NCBI GenBank assembly: GCA_017449135.1
Contig: JAFSKE010000013.1
Coordinates: 1 to 40,511, forward strand
DNA from: Synergistaceae bacterium
GTDB taxonomy: Bacteria > Synergistota > Synergistia > Synergistales > Aminobacteriaceae
DNA: 40,511 nt
Direction of reading: 5' to 3'
Made by a program: the position numbers and the translations under genes. Below are positions 9,587 to 17,780 of the stretch, piece after piece (the stretch's first letter is position 1; every line of letters starts with the position of its first letter). Under the pieces are notes generated by a model. It had not been told where the DNA came from. It made no database searches and was given only the letters and a program-made list of their open reading frames with translations.

Positions 9587-10384
9587 TTACACCTCCGACT
9601 TAAATATATGCTCATTAGCATCGCTTTTCCATAGCCATGAATGCTCCGGATCGTCAATGCGTGTCTTTCTCCAAGGATTTCCGGGTAAATGCCTGATCCC
9701 CCACATATAGCACATTGCATATCCGGGGGCTGCTCCCTGAGAATGGAACGAATGATTAATCACTAAACAGCCGTTATGACCGGTTTTATAAACTGAGCCG
9801 TTCGCAAAACCTGCTCCGAAACCGTCAGGATAATCAAAACGATAAAAATATACCTCCGGCTGGGGGTGATGATGAGGAGGGTAACTTGACCATTTGCCGG
9901 GATAATTCAAAACTTCTCCTAATACCATATTGCTATATGGTGCGGATTCATAGTCAAAAAAAGTCTGGATTTCTCTCTGCATACAGCCCATTAATTCGCC
10001 GTTTGAGCCTGCGTGCTGAACCATAATATCAGAAGGAGCATAGAGCTTAGCGTCAAATATTCTGTCGTTATCAGTTTTTTGAACGTAAATCTCGGAATGT
10101 TCAACGGCTTTAATTTTGACTTCTGTATTTTTGCAGACGTGCAGACAGTATGCTGCATAATGAAAAGTATCAGGGCGTGAGGCTTCGTGAGTTTCATTAT
10201 TGTATGAAAAACTAACTTTTCCGATTAATAAATCAAGTGCAATTTCTTTTTCGGCTTCGTTAAAAACGTACTCATCGCCAGCATCAAGAACTAATAATCC
10301 TACGTCCATATTTGTAGCACAGTCATTTTGTTCCATTGTTAAATAAGGATTATAGCCTTTTGTTACCTGTTTTTGAATATACAT
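9587..10384 (-). CDS. iolB: 5-Deoxy-glucuronate isomerase
   Basis: Isomerises 5-deoxy-D-glucuronate to 2-deoxy-5-keto-D-gluconate (DKG). The 265-residue bicupin protein shows the metal-binding cluster [17 protein letters not shown], followed by [31 protein letters not shown], the hallmark C-terminal stretch of IolB. Spacing to iolE upstream is 25 nt and to iolD downstream 5 nt. In standard pathways the product is next phosphorylated by IolC and cleaved by IolJ; neither gene is in the window. Confidence 0.95.
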   Translation of the reverse strand: MYIQKQVTKGYNPYLTMEQNDCATNMDVGLLVLDAGDEYVFNEAEKEIALDLLIGKVSFSYNNETHEASRPDTFHYAAYCLHVCKNTEVKIKAVEHSEIYVQKTDNDRIFDAKLYAPSDIMVQHAGSNGELMGCMQREIQTFFDYESAPYSNMVLGEVLNYPGKWSSYPPHHHPQPEVYFYRFDYPDGFGAGFANGSVYKTGHNGCLVINHSFHSQGAAPGYAMCYMWGIRHLPGNPWRKTRIDDPEHSWLWKSDANEHIFKSEV

Positions 10385-10409
10385 TTAATTTTATCACCTC
10401 CGTTTTTGT

Positions 10410-11309
10410 TTACAGTCCTGTATGTTCACGAATGAATTTACGAGCCTTAATAGCGTATTCGAGAGGGTTTGCCTTTGCCGGGTCTTGTTCAGCCTCAACT
10501 AAAAGCCAGCCTTCATATTTTGCATAGCTCAACAGTTTGAAAACTGAATCAAAATCAACGCAGCCGTCTCCAGGAACAGTGAAAGCACCTTCACGGACTG
10601 CCTTTAAGAAACTCCAGCCCTCAGGTTTTACACGTGAAACAACATTAGCTCTCATGTCTTTTAAGTGAACATGTCCGACTCTGCTTACATATTTTTTCAG
10701 AACTGCTAAAGGGTCTTCGCCTGCAAATGTGAAATGCCCTGTATCATAGCATAAAAATACACAGTCAGCGTCAGTATTTGCTAACATTCTGTCTGTCTCT
10801 TCGGCTGTCTGGACAACAGTTCCCATGTGATGATGATAGCATAACTTGAAATTTCTGTCTTTAGCAATTTTTCCTAAACGGTTTAAGCCGTCGCAAAATG
10901 TTTTCCATTCAGAATCATTCATAATATGCTTTTTATCGCCTAAAACCGGGACATCTGTTTTTCCCTGAATTGAATAACTTTGCTCTGAAACGTTAATTCG
11001 ATTTGCTCCGACTGCGGATAAAAATTCAAGTTCCTTTGTGAAATCAGCTTCTACCTTTTCAATAGGCTGAGTAAGTATAAAGGACGAAAACCAGCGCGAT
11101 GCAATTCTCATTCCTCGTAAATCAAGTTCCCATTTCAATTCGGCAGGGTCTGAAGGATATTTATTTCCTATTTCACAACCTGTAAAACCTGCTAAAGCCA
11201 TTTCGCTTACAGTCTGACGAAATGTATTTTCAGCTCCTAATTCAGGCATATCATCGTTGCACCAGCCTATAGGGGCAATTCCTAAACATACCTTTTTAGA
11301 ATCAAACAT
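10410..11309 (-). CDS. iolE: myo-Inosose-2 dehydratase
   Basis: Dehydrates scyllo-inosose to 3D-(3,5/4)-trihydroxycyclohexane-1,2-dione. The 299-residue AP-endonuclease-like TIM barrel has the near-invariant IolE start GIAPIGWCNDDMPELG, then MALAGFTGCEIGNKYP. Metal-ligand regions follow: LCYHHHMGTVVQT, FLCYDTGHFTFAGEDP and VGHVHLKDMR, and a C-terminal LLVEAEQDPAKANPLEYA. AAAAAGGAG-like Shine-Dalgarno sequence precedes the ATG. It follows the small membrane-protein gene by 5 nt. Confidence 0.95.
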   Translation of the reverse strand: MFDSKKVCLGIAPIGWCNDDMPELGAENTFRQTVSEMALAGFTGCEIGNKYPSDPAELKWELDLRGMRIASRWFSSFILTQPIEKVEADFTKELEFLSAVGANRINVSEQSYSIQGKTDVPVLGDKKHIMNDSEWKTFCDGLNRLGKIAKDRNFKLCYHHHMGTVVQTAEETDRMLANTDADCVFLCYDTGHFTFAGEDPLAVLKKYVSRVGHVHLKDMRANVVSRVKPEGWSFLKAVREGAFTVPGDGCVDFDSVFKLLSYAKYEGWLLVEAEQDPAKANPLEYAIKARKFIREHTGL

Positions 11310-11314
11310 AACTT

Positions 11315-11542
11315 TTACTCCTTTTTATCATTTTCAGAATCTTTTTGACTGCGGTATTTCTGCCATGCCTTAAATAACAACAGCCCTCCGGCACCTACAA
11401 ACAACAAACCTGCACTAATGCTCACAATCGGATAATCAGTTTCATTCCTGAACCAGCCCGTTAAAAGCTGATCTCCAAGATATAAAAGATAACCGCCTGC
11501 GAGTGTCCATATTATGCTAAATCTTTTATCAGGGTCGAACAT
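11315..11542 (-). CDS. Small two-helix membrane protein within the inositol operon
   Basis: A 75-residue protein with two predicted transmembrane segments (about residues 8-27 and 37-58), a short polar linker and a charged tail rich in Lys, Asp and Glu. Its ATG overlaps the stop codon of the upstream iolG-like gene (TAATG), and iolE follows 5 nt later, so it is translated as part of the inositol operon. I do not recognise a family. It could assist the sugar ABC transporter or be a small membrane protein of no catalytic function. The tight coupling and good length of the open frame argue that it is a real gene. Confidence 0.75.
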   Translation of the reverse strand: MFDPDKRFSIIWTLAGGYLLYLGDQLLTGWFRNETDYPIVSISAGLLFVGAGGLLLFKAWQKYRSQKDSENDKKE

Positions 11543-12561
11543 TATAAATTAATTTTAACGATTTTTCCTGTTTTCCATGCTTCAGTCGTAGCATAGCCGA
11601 CAGCAGTTGATTTTGTGCCGTCATAAACATTTACGCCGGGTTTTTTGTGATTAATTACGCAATCGACAAATTCTTCCATTTCGGTTAAATATGCTTCCTC
11701 AAAACGTTCAGGGAATGAGCCGACGCACTCTGTACAAACACCGTTAGAATTATAAACTGTAGCAAGATTTTTTTCGGGAACGGCTGAAATTCTGATTGTC
11801 CCTTCAGTTCCTACAACTTCAGTTTCAACGTGATAACCGTACGGGGCAGTTCTTCCTACGTGAACCATAGCCATTGCACTGTTTGCAAATTTATAGACTG
11901 CAACTCCCGTTTCATCGTCTCCGGCTTCCTTAAATTCAGGGTGTTTGAACGTTGAACCCATTGCATAAACTTCCGTAGCTTCACTATTCAAAAACCATCG
12001 GCATAAATCTATATCGTGAATGGCCATGTCAAGAAAAATTCCGCCTGAGTTTTTAGCAAATTTTATAGCACCTTGAACGAATGCTTCAGGATCGATTCCG
12101 GTTGCTTTGACGAGATAAGGTTTTCCAATTTTTCCGTCATCGACTAATTTTTTCGCATAAGAATATGACTTATCATAACGACGCATAAAACCTAACATAA
12201 AAGTTAATTCGGGGTGTCGTTCGACTGCTGCTTCAGCTTGCTTACATTGTGCAACGTCAACTCCCAAAGGCTTTTCGGAAAAAACATGCTTCCCTGCGTC
12301 CAATGCTGCTTCGATCTGCCAGCAGTGTTCTGATGATGTTGTTACGATACATACAGAATCAATATCAGCCTTTGCAAGCATTTCGCGATAATCAGAATAA
12401 ACATCTGTAACGCCGAGTTCTGATTTCGCAAAATCAAGCTCTTCCGGAACGATTGAACATGCCGCTGTAAGTTCAGCATTAGGAATTTTATACGCAATGT
12501 TTCGGGCATGAACTTTTCCTAAACGCCCTAATCCGACAATTCCGACTTTGATTTTTTTCAA
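11542..12561 (-). CDS. Second IolG-like (Gfo/Idh/MocA) cyclitol dehydrogenase
   Basis: A paralogue of IolG with N-terminal GIVGLGRLGKVHARNIAY, FSEKPLGVD (catalytic Lys region), and GGIFLDMAIHDIDLCRWF in the C-terminal half. It probably oxidises another inositol isomer or works with IolG as an epimerising pair; this is inference from two unequal copies in one operon. The start is uncertain. A TTG at 12561 gives 339 residues beginning MKKIKVG, the usual family start, and follows AAGGAG at a rather long spacer. A TTG at 12591 gives 349 residues, but its Shine-Dalgarno would be the 3' arm of a terminator-like hairpin. The end overlaps the next ATG by one base. Confidence 0.85.
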   Translation of the reverse strand: MKKIKVGIVGLGRLGKVHARNIAYKIPNAELTAACSIVPEELDFAKSELGVTDVYSDYREMLAKADIDSVCIVTTSSEHCWQIEAALDAGKHVFSEKPLGVDVAQCKQAEAAVERHPELTFMLGFMRRYDKSYSYAKKLVDDGKIGKPYLVKATGIDPEAFVQGAIKFAKNSGGIFLDMAIHDIDLCRWFLNSEATEVYAMGSTFKHPEFKEAGDDETGVAVYKFANSAMAMVHVGRTAPYGYHVETEVVGTEGTIRISAVPEKNLATVYNSNGVCTECVGSFPERFEEAYLTEMEEFVDCVINHKKPGVNVYDGTKSTAVGYATTEAWKTGKIVKINL

Positions 12562-12590
12562 GGTATTTTCAAATCTCCTTTCTATAATCA

Positions 12591-12627
12591 AAAATAACCC
12601 CTCCGTTAAACTTAAAACAGAGAGGTT
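12591..12627 (-). terminator. Terminator-like hairpin between ABC permease and iolG2
   Basis: On the minus strand a stem of about 12 bp with two G-U pairs, AACCTCTCTGTT with AACGGAGGGGTT, is followed by ATTTTTG. It starts 9 nt after the permease stop codon. It may reduce read-through from the transporter genes into the enzyme genes. Confidence 0.6.
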
Positions 12628-12636
12628 TATAATTTA

Positions 12637-13632
12637 TTAACGTGTTTTTGCTGCTGCTGCAAGTCGTCTGCGTTTGGCTTCCATACTTGCTCTAACAACG
12701 TCCATGAAAACTGCAAGGATTATGACAAGACCCAAAACAATATTTTGAACTGACGAGTCAATCGAAAGCAATGTAAATCCGTTTCTAAGAACTGCGATAA
12801 TCAATGCTCCTATCATCGTTCCTATCATTGTTCCTTTACCGCCCGTAAATGAAGCTCCGCCGATTATACAAGCTGCGATTGCGTCAGTGTCATAAGGCTG
12901 TGTTGCCATTGAACCGTTGCAAATTCCCGAACGTCCTACGGATAAAATTCCGCCGAGTGCTGCCATAATTCCTGACATCGTATAGCAGAATGTCAAAACG
13001 TTTGCAGTGTTGATTCCTGAAAGTCTCGTAGCTTCCATGTTTCCGCCTGCACAATAAATCGAACGCCCTAATGCCGTACGACTTAAAAATATGTGCATTA
13101 TAATATACAAAACTATGATAACAAGGAAACTTACAGGGAATCCGCCTCCGAATGTTCCGATTGTCTGACGGCCTAAAAACTGAACAGATTCAGGGAATTT
13201 GTTAATCATTTTATTTCCCGTAACAACGAGTGCAGCTCCCCATAAAACGTTTTTCATGCCTAAAGTTGAAACAAACGGGTGAGGCAAATGAAGCCGTGTT
13301 AATAATGTTCCGTTGATAAAGCCCATGAATGCACCGGCACAGATTGCAATTATCATTAACAAAATTCCGTTTGTCATTCCTGCTTCTTTCAATGCTCCCA
13401 TGAGACAGGCACAGAAAATTGCATTAGCTCCGACGCTTAAATCAATTCCGGCCGTGATAAGACATAACAGCATTCCTGTTGCTAAGAAAGCATTAAAAGC
13501 AGTCTGTTTCAAAATTCCCATGATGTTTCCGGGACTGTAGAAATTACGATTTGCAAACGCTAAAAACGCACACATTAAAACCAACGCCAGCACTGTACCA
13601 AGCTGAACGCCGCCGCCTATTTTCTTATTCAT
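12637..13632 (-). CDS. Sugar/cyclitol ABC transporter permease (RbsC type)
   Basis: A 331-residue inner-membrane permease of the ribose/xylose/inositol family (CUT2). It has about eight to ten hydrophobic segments and the family signature GGNMEATRLSGINTANV in the large cytoplasmic loop, followed by ACIIGGASFTGGKGTMIGTMIGALIIAVLRNG. The family forms homodimeric pores with a double ATPase subunit and a periplasmic binding protein, both encoded just upstream. Its ATG overlaps the ATPase gene by 8 nt. Given the operon, the substrate is probably myo-inositol; sequence alone cannot separate this from ribose or xylose. Confidence 0.92.
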   Translation of the reverse strand: MNKKIGGGVQLGTVLALVLMCAFLAFANRNFYSPGNIMGILKQTAFNAFLATGMLLCLITAGIDLSVGANAIFCACLMGALKEAGMTNGILLMIIAICAGAFMGFINGTLLTRLHLPHPFVSTLGMKNVLWGAALVVTGNKMINKFPESVQFLGRQTIGTFGGGFPVSFLVIIVLYIIMHIFLSRTALGRSIYCAGGNMEATRLSGINTANVLTFCYTMSGIMAALGGILSVGRSGICNGSMATQPYDTDAIAACIIGGASFTGGKGTMIGTMIGALIIAVLRNGFTLLSIDSSVQNIVLGLVIILAVFMDVVRASMEAKRRRLAAAAKTR

Positions 13633-15145
13633 CTAAACTTCCTCCCCATGCAGCTTTCATAAGGTCTTCCTGATTAAAATGTTTACTTTCGCGATCTACT
13701 TCTGCCATAATTCTGCCGCCTCTCATAACGATAACACGGTCGCTCATTCCTAAAATTTCGGGCATTTCTGAAGAGATCATTATTACGCATTTTCCTCTTT
13801 TAACGAGGTCATTCATGACGTTATAAACTTCAACTTTTGCTCCGACATCGATTCCCCTTGTGGGTTCGTCGAAAATATAAATATCAGCTTCAGAGTTCAG
13901 CCATTTTCCGATAACGACCTTCTGCTGATTTCCTCCAGATAACTGACCGACAATTTCATCAATCGAAGGAGTTTTAATTCGGAGCGTGTCAATATGTCCC
14001 TGTCCCGTTGACTCAATTTTTCCTTCGTCTAAAAATATTCCCGTTGAATGTTGCTTAAAACTTGAAAGAATTAAATTTGTTCTGATAGTTTGAGCCAAGA
14101 CAAGCCCCGAGCCTTTTCGGTCTTCGGTCAAAAGTGCGATTCCCGCTTCAATGGCATGTTTCGGACTTTTAAGTTTGACTTCTTTGCCTTTAACGTAAAA
14201 TCTTCCGCCGTCAATCGGATCTGCTCCGAAAATTGCACGTGCCGTTTCTGTTCTTCCTGCTCCGACAAGTCCCGAAAATCCCAAAATCTGACCGCCGTAA
14301 GCCTCAAAACTTACGTGATCCAAAACTCCGCCGATCGTTAAATCTTCGACTTTTAGGAAACATTCGCCTTTAGTGCCAAATTCTTTGGGGAATTGATTTT
14401 CAAGAGTTCTTCCGACCATTGCCGTAATTAATGAATCGTTAGTCCATTCGCTAATTGGTTTTGTGTCAATGTATTCGCCGTCTCGAATTACTGTAACGCG
14501 ATCACATAATTCAAATAATTCTTCGAGTTTATGAGATACAAATACAATGCCGATTCCCCTTGATTTCAAATCCCGGCATGTCTTCATCAACTGTTCGACT
14601 TCTTTTTCACCGAGCGATGATGTAGGTTCGTCCATGATTATCATTTTTGCGTCAATCAAAACGGCTTTTGCAATTTCAATCATCTGCTGGATTCCCATTC
14701 CGAAAGTTCCTGCGGCTTTTGTGGGATCGATGTCCTGACCTAATGACAACATGACTTCCTTTGCTTTTTTGTGCATCGCATCATAATCAAGCAAAGGGCC
14801 TTTACCTTTTTTGATCCATTTATTTATAAAAATATTGTCCGTAACACTCAAAAGTTTTTCAATGTTAAGTTCCTGATAAACACAAGCGATTCCGGCAGCC
14901 GCTGAATCATTGGGATCATGAAAAACCTTTTTTTCACCGTTTACATAAATTTCGCCCTCGTCAGCCTGATGAACGCCCGTTAAAACTTTTATCAGTGTCG
15001 ATTTTCCTGCTCCGTTCTCTCCGATAAGTCCTAAAATTTCTCCGGGTTTAACGGCTAATTGCATGTGATTCAAAGCTACAACACCGGGAAAACGTTTCGT
15101 GGCGTTTCTCAGTTCCACTACATACTCGGACACCTGTAAATTCAC
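13625..15145 (-). CDS. Sugar/cyclitol ABC transporter ATPase, two fused ATPase domains (RbsA type)
   Basis: A 506-residue tandem ATPase of the CUT2 family. The first domain (about 10-245) has Walker A GENGAGKSTLIKVL, a signature region around MGIQQMIEIAKAVL and Walker B IIMDEPTSSLGEKE. The second domain (about 260-500) has a degenerate Walker A, GFSGLVGAGRTETARAIF, the signature LSGGNQQKVVIGKWL and Walker B IYIFDEPTRGIDVG. The degenerate second P-loop is normal for this family. It energises uptake with the neighbouring permease and binding protein. The gene follows the binding-protein gene across a 77-nt gap that contains a terminator hairpin, so it is probably made in lower amount. Confidence 0.93.
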   Translation of the reverse strand: MNLQVSEYVVELRNATKRFPGVVALNHMQLAVKPGEILGLIGENGAGKSTLIKVLTGVHQADEGEIYVNGEKKVFHDPNDSAAAGIACVYQELNIEKLLSVTDNIFINKWIKKGKGPLLDYDAMHKKAKEVMLSLGQDIDPTKAAGTFGMGIQQMIEIAKAVLIDAKMIIMDEPTSSLGEKEVEQLMKTCRDLKSRGIGIVFVSHKLEELFELCDRVTVIRDGEYIDTKPISEWTNDSLITAMVGRTLENQFPKEFGTKGECFLKVEDLTIGGVLDHVSFEAYGGQILGFSGLVGAGRTETARAIFGADPIDGGRFYVKGKEVKLKSPKHAIEAGIALLTEDRKGSGLVLAQTIRTNLILSSFKQHSTGIFLDEGKIESTGQGHIDTLRIKTPSIDEIVGQLSGGNQQKVVIGKWLNSEADIYIFDEPTRGIDVGAKVEVYNVMNDLVKRGKCVIMISSEMPEILGMSDRVIVMRGGRIMAEVDRESKHFNQEDLMKAAWGGSLDE

Positions 15146-15149
15146 CTCG

Positions 15150-15191
15150 ATTTCTCAAAAACAAACCCCGAACACTTTATCGGAACGGGGT
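15150..15191 (-). terminator. Hairpin terminator between binding protein and ABC ATPase
   Basis: Minus strand: arms ACCCCG and CGGGGT around a 15-nt loop, followed directly by TTGTTTTTG. Position just after the binding-protein stop codon fits an attenuating terminator that lets the binding protein be made in excess. Confidence 0.7.
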
Positions 15192-15222
15192 CTAAAAAAT
15201 TCATCAAATTTTCTCGGATTGT

Positions 15223-16185
15223 TTATTTCAAATAGCCCTGCAACTGTTCAAGTCTTGCCTGTGCTGTGTCAGGTCCTACAACGCTTGCACCGGCATCGAT
15301 GAACTTTTCGAGTTTTTCGCCGTTTAATGCTCTGACTACTGCATCAACTGAGTTATAACCCATTGAGTAACCTTCCTGGCAGACTGACATTGTTTCTTCG
15401 CCTGCAAGAATTGAGTTACAAGCTGACTGGATTCCGTCGAAACCTAAGAAAACAGTATTTTTGTAAGCGGCATTTCCAGCAGCGGCACGAGCAGCGGCCA
15501 TAGCCATGTCGTCATTGTTTGCACAGATAATTGCAATTCCTTCGGGGTGGTTCTGCATAATTGCTTCCATGCAAGCAACAGCCTGATTTGCTTCAGCGTT
15601 GGCATACTGAATTTCGTTGAAAAGGAATTTTCCGCCTTCAGATTCGACACCTTTTGCGTAACCTGCCATACGGGCTTCGTTAGTTGAGTCTCCCTGAACG
15701 CCTGCGATTTCAATGCAAAAAATGTCTTTCCAACCGCGTTCTTTTGCAAGTTTTGCAGCAGCAGCTCCGCCAAGAGCTCCGGCACTCTCATTGCCTGTTC
15801 CTACGAATGATAATACTTCGGGAGCCTCAATGTTTGTGTCAACTGCAACGATGGGCTTCTTCTGTCCGGAAATCATGTTTGCAACCATGTCGGCCTGAAG
15901 AGGGGCAATGACGTAACCGTCAATGTCTGCGTTATTCATGTCGGTCTCGATCATGTTCTGCTGTTCATCATAAGCAGTTTCTGATGTTGCGCCTTTGACT
16001 TGAACATGAACATTCGGGTGATCCTTTCCGTAGGCCTGTGCACCTGCTACAACATAACCCCAATATTCCGAAGCGGTAGTTTTGAGAATGACGGAAATAT
16101 TGTACTCTTTCTCAGCGGCCATCCCACTGGCGGCAAAAGAAAACATCATAACAACAACCAAAGCAAATACCAACAACTTCTTCAT
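15223..16185 (-). CDS. Periplasmic sugar/cyclitol-binding protein of the ABC transporter
   Basis: A 320-residue exported solute-binding protein of the ribose-binding (Peripl_BP_4) family. The signal peptide begins MKKLLVFALVVV and ends near GMAA. The mature part shows YNISVILKTTASEYW, the lobe-spanning VIAPLQAD, VAVDTN, NNDDMAMAAARAA and VFLGFDGI motifs usual in CUT2 binding proteins. The ATG at 16185 is chosen over an upstream TTG (16209) because it begins the signal peptide and because AAGGAG lies just ahead of it. First gene of the inositol transport and catabolism locus, with its own promoter. Ligand probably inositol, from context. Confidence 0.92.
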   Translation of the reverse strand: MKKLLVFALVVVMMFSFAASGMAAEKEYNISVILKTTASEYWGYVVAGAQAYGKDHPNVHVQVKGATSETAYDEQQNMIETDMNNADIDGYVIAPLQADMVANMISGQKKPIVAVDTNIEAPEVLSFVGTGNESAGALGGAAAAKLAKERGWKDIFCIEIAGVQGDSTNEARMAGYAKGVESEGGKFLFNEIQYANAEANQAVACMEAIMQNHPEGIAIICANNDDMAMAAARAAAGNAAYKNTVFLGFDGIQSACNSILAGEETMSVCQEGYSMGYNSVDAVVRALNGEKLEKFIDAGASVVGPDTAQARLEQLQGYLK

Positions 16186-16247
16186 AATAAGCTCGTCGCT
16201 CCTTTGCAATTTTTATTATAATTATAAAATTATATGGATTACGAATA

Positions 16248-16275
16248 ATATTATCAGAAATTTGTGAGTTGTCAA
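16248..16275 (-). promoter_or_regulatory. Candidate promoter of the inositol locus with overlapping inverted repeat
   Basis: Minus strand: a perfect -35 TTGACA (16270-16275), a 16-nt spacer, and -10 TAATAT (16248-16253), about 60 nt upstream of the binding-protein ATG. An inverted repeat TTGTG/CACAA with a 10-nt spacer (about 16262-16281) covers the -35 region and could be an operator for the locus regulator, which is not in the window. Confidence 0.55.
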
Positions 16276-16287
16276 ACACAATGTGAA

Positions 16288-16334
16288 AAGAAAATTTAAT
16301 CTCCCCTAATTATTATGCTAAAGGAGAGATTGAT
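16288..16334 (-). terminator. Rho-independent terminator after rmlA
   Basis: Minus strand: a 10-bp stem, AATCTCTCCT with AGGGGAGATT (one G-U pair), followed by AAATTTTCTTTTC. It ends the metK-to-rmlA transcript and insulates the inositol promoter downstream. Confidence 0.85.
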
Positions 16335-16336
16335 TT

Positions 16337-17224
16337 TTAGTAAATGATTTTTCCCTCTGCAACGGCTCTTAGATGTTCACCGTAAGGACTTTTTCCGTAT
16401 GCCTTTGCGCTTTCCATTAATTTTTCACGGTCAATCCATTTGTTTATGAATGCGATTTCTTCGGGAGCACTGATTGTAATTCCCTGACGTAATTCGATTG
16501 TCTGAACGAAATTTGACGCTGATAAAAGGCTTTCCATAGTCCCGGTATCAAGCCATGCAAAACCTCGCCCCAATAATTGAACATCAAGTAATCCGTCGTT
16601 CAAATACATTTCATTTAATGTAGTAATTTCGAGTTCTCCCCTTGATGAAGGTTTTACGTTTTTAGCACGTTCGCTGACATCTTCGGGATAAAAATATAAT
16701 CCTGTTACGGCGTAATTTGATTTTGGATTTTCGGGTTTTTCCTCAATGCTTGTAACGTGTCCGTCATCGTCAAAAGCAACAACTCCGAATCTTTCGGGAT
16801 CATTTACATAATATCCGAAAACAGTAGCACGTCCGTTTTGTTCGGCATCTCTTGAGGCTTTCCGCAAAATTGTTCCGAAACCGTTTCCATAAAAAATATT
16901 ATCTCCTAAAATCATTGCACCTGCTTCGCCGTTCAAAAATTTTTCGCCAAGAATAAAAGCCTGTGCGAGTCCGTCGGGTGAAGGCTGAATGCAATACGAC
17001 AAATTAATCCCGAACTGTTCGCCGCTTCCCAATAATTCCGAAAATCTCGGAGTGTCTGAAGGTGTCGAAATTATCAAAATGTCCTTTATTCCTGCAAGCA
17101 TTAAAGTTGAAAGCGGATAATAAACCATTGGCTTATCGTAAATCGGAAGTAATTGCTTACTCGTAACTCTGGTTAAAGGGTATAATCTCGTCCCTGAACC
17201 TCCGGCTAAAATTATTCCCTTCAT
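16337..17224 (-). CDS. rmlA: Glucose-1-phosphate thymidylyltransferase
   Basis: First step of dTDP-L-rhamnose synthesis: glucose 1-phosphate + dTTP gives dTDP-glucose. The 295 residues show the nucleotidyltransferase start [16 protein letters not shown], then [26 protein letters not shown] (metal-binding Asp) and [15 protein letters not shown], with a C-terminal [10 protein letters not shown]. Length and motifs match RmlA closely. Its ATG overlaps the rmlC stop (ATGA), and it is the last gene before a terminator. Confidence 0.96.
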   Translation of the reverse strand: MKGIILAGGSGTRLYPLTRVTSKQLLPIYDKPMVYYPLSTLMLAGIKDILIISTPSDTPRFSELLGSGEQFGINLSYCIQPSPDGLAQAFILGEKFLNGEAGAMILGDNIFYGNGFGTILRKASRDAEQNGRATVFGYYVNDPERFGVVAFDDDGHVTSIEEKPENPKSNYAVTGLYFYPEDVSERAKNVKPSSRGELEITTLNEMYLNDGLLDVQLLGRGFAWLDTGTMESLLSASNFVQTIELRQGITISAPEEIAFINKWIDREKLMESAKAYGKSPYGEHLRAVAEGKIIY

Positions 17225-17778
17225 CTTGTAATCTCCTTTAATGTCGGAAGTTTTTTATCTTTTTCGGAGAGATTTAATTTCATGTTTTCGATTTCATGCC
17301 ATGAAATATTTATGTCGGGATCGTTCCATAAAATTCCGCCTTCATCGTCAGGGTGATAAAAGTCATCGCATTTATAAAAAAATTCTGCGAAGTCCGATAA
17401 CACTAAAAATCCGTGAGCAAAATTTTTCGGGATTAAAAATTGTTTCCTGTTTTCAGCCGATAAAATTTCTCCGTGATATTTTCCATATGTCGGGCTGCCT
17501 TTGCGAATGTCAACGGCAACATCAAAAACTTTTCCTGAAATTACACGGACAAGTTTTGTTTGAGGGAATTTAATCTGAAAATGCAATCCCCTTAAAACGC
17601 CTCTTGAACTCATCGATTGATTATCCTGTACAAAATCAATGTTAAATCCTGCTTCGGCCATGTCATTTTTATTATAAGTTTCCATGAAATAGCCCCGTGA
17701 ATCTCCGTGAACTTTTGGAATTATCACGCATAAATCTTTTATTCCGTTTAAGTCTCTGATAACTTCAATCTGTCCCAT
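17221..17778 (-). CDS. rmlC: dTDP-4-dehydrorhamnose 3,5-epimerase
   Basis: Double epimerisation at C3 and C5 of dTDP-4-keto-6-deoxyglucose. The 185-residue cupin protein has the conserved [11 protein letters not shown], the catalytic His region [28 protein letters not shown] and the substrate-binding [14 protein letters not shown]. Length is as usual for RmlC. It lies 2 nt after rmlD and overlaps rmlA by 4 nt. Confidence 0.96.
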   Translation of the reverse strand: MGQIEVIRDLNGIKDLCVIIPKVHGDSRGYFMETYNKNDMAEAGFNIDFVQDNQSMSSRGVLRGLHFQIKFPQTKLVRVISGKVFDVAVDIRKGSPTYGKYHGEILSAENRKQFLIPKNFAHGFLVLSDFAEFFYKCDDFYHPDDEGGILWNDPDINISWHEIENMKLNLSEKDKKLPTLKEITR

Positions 17779-17780
17779 TT

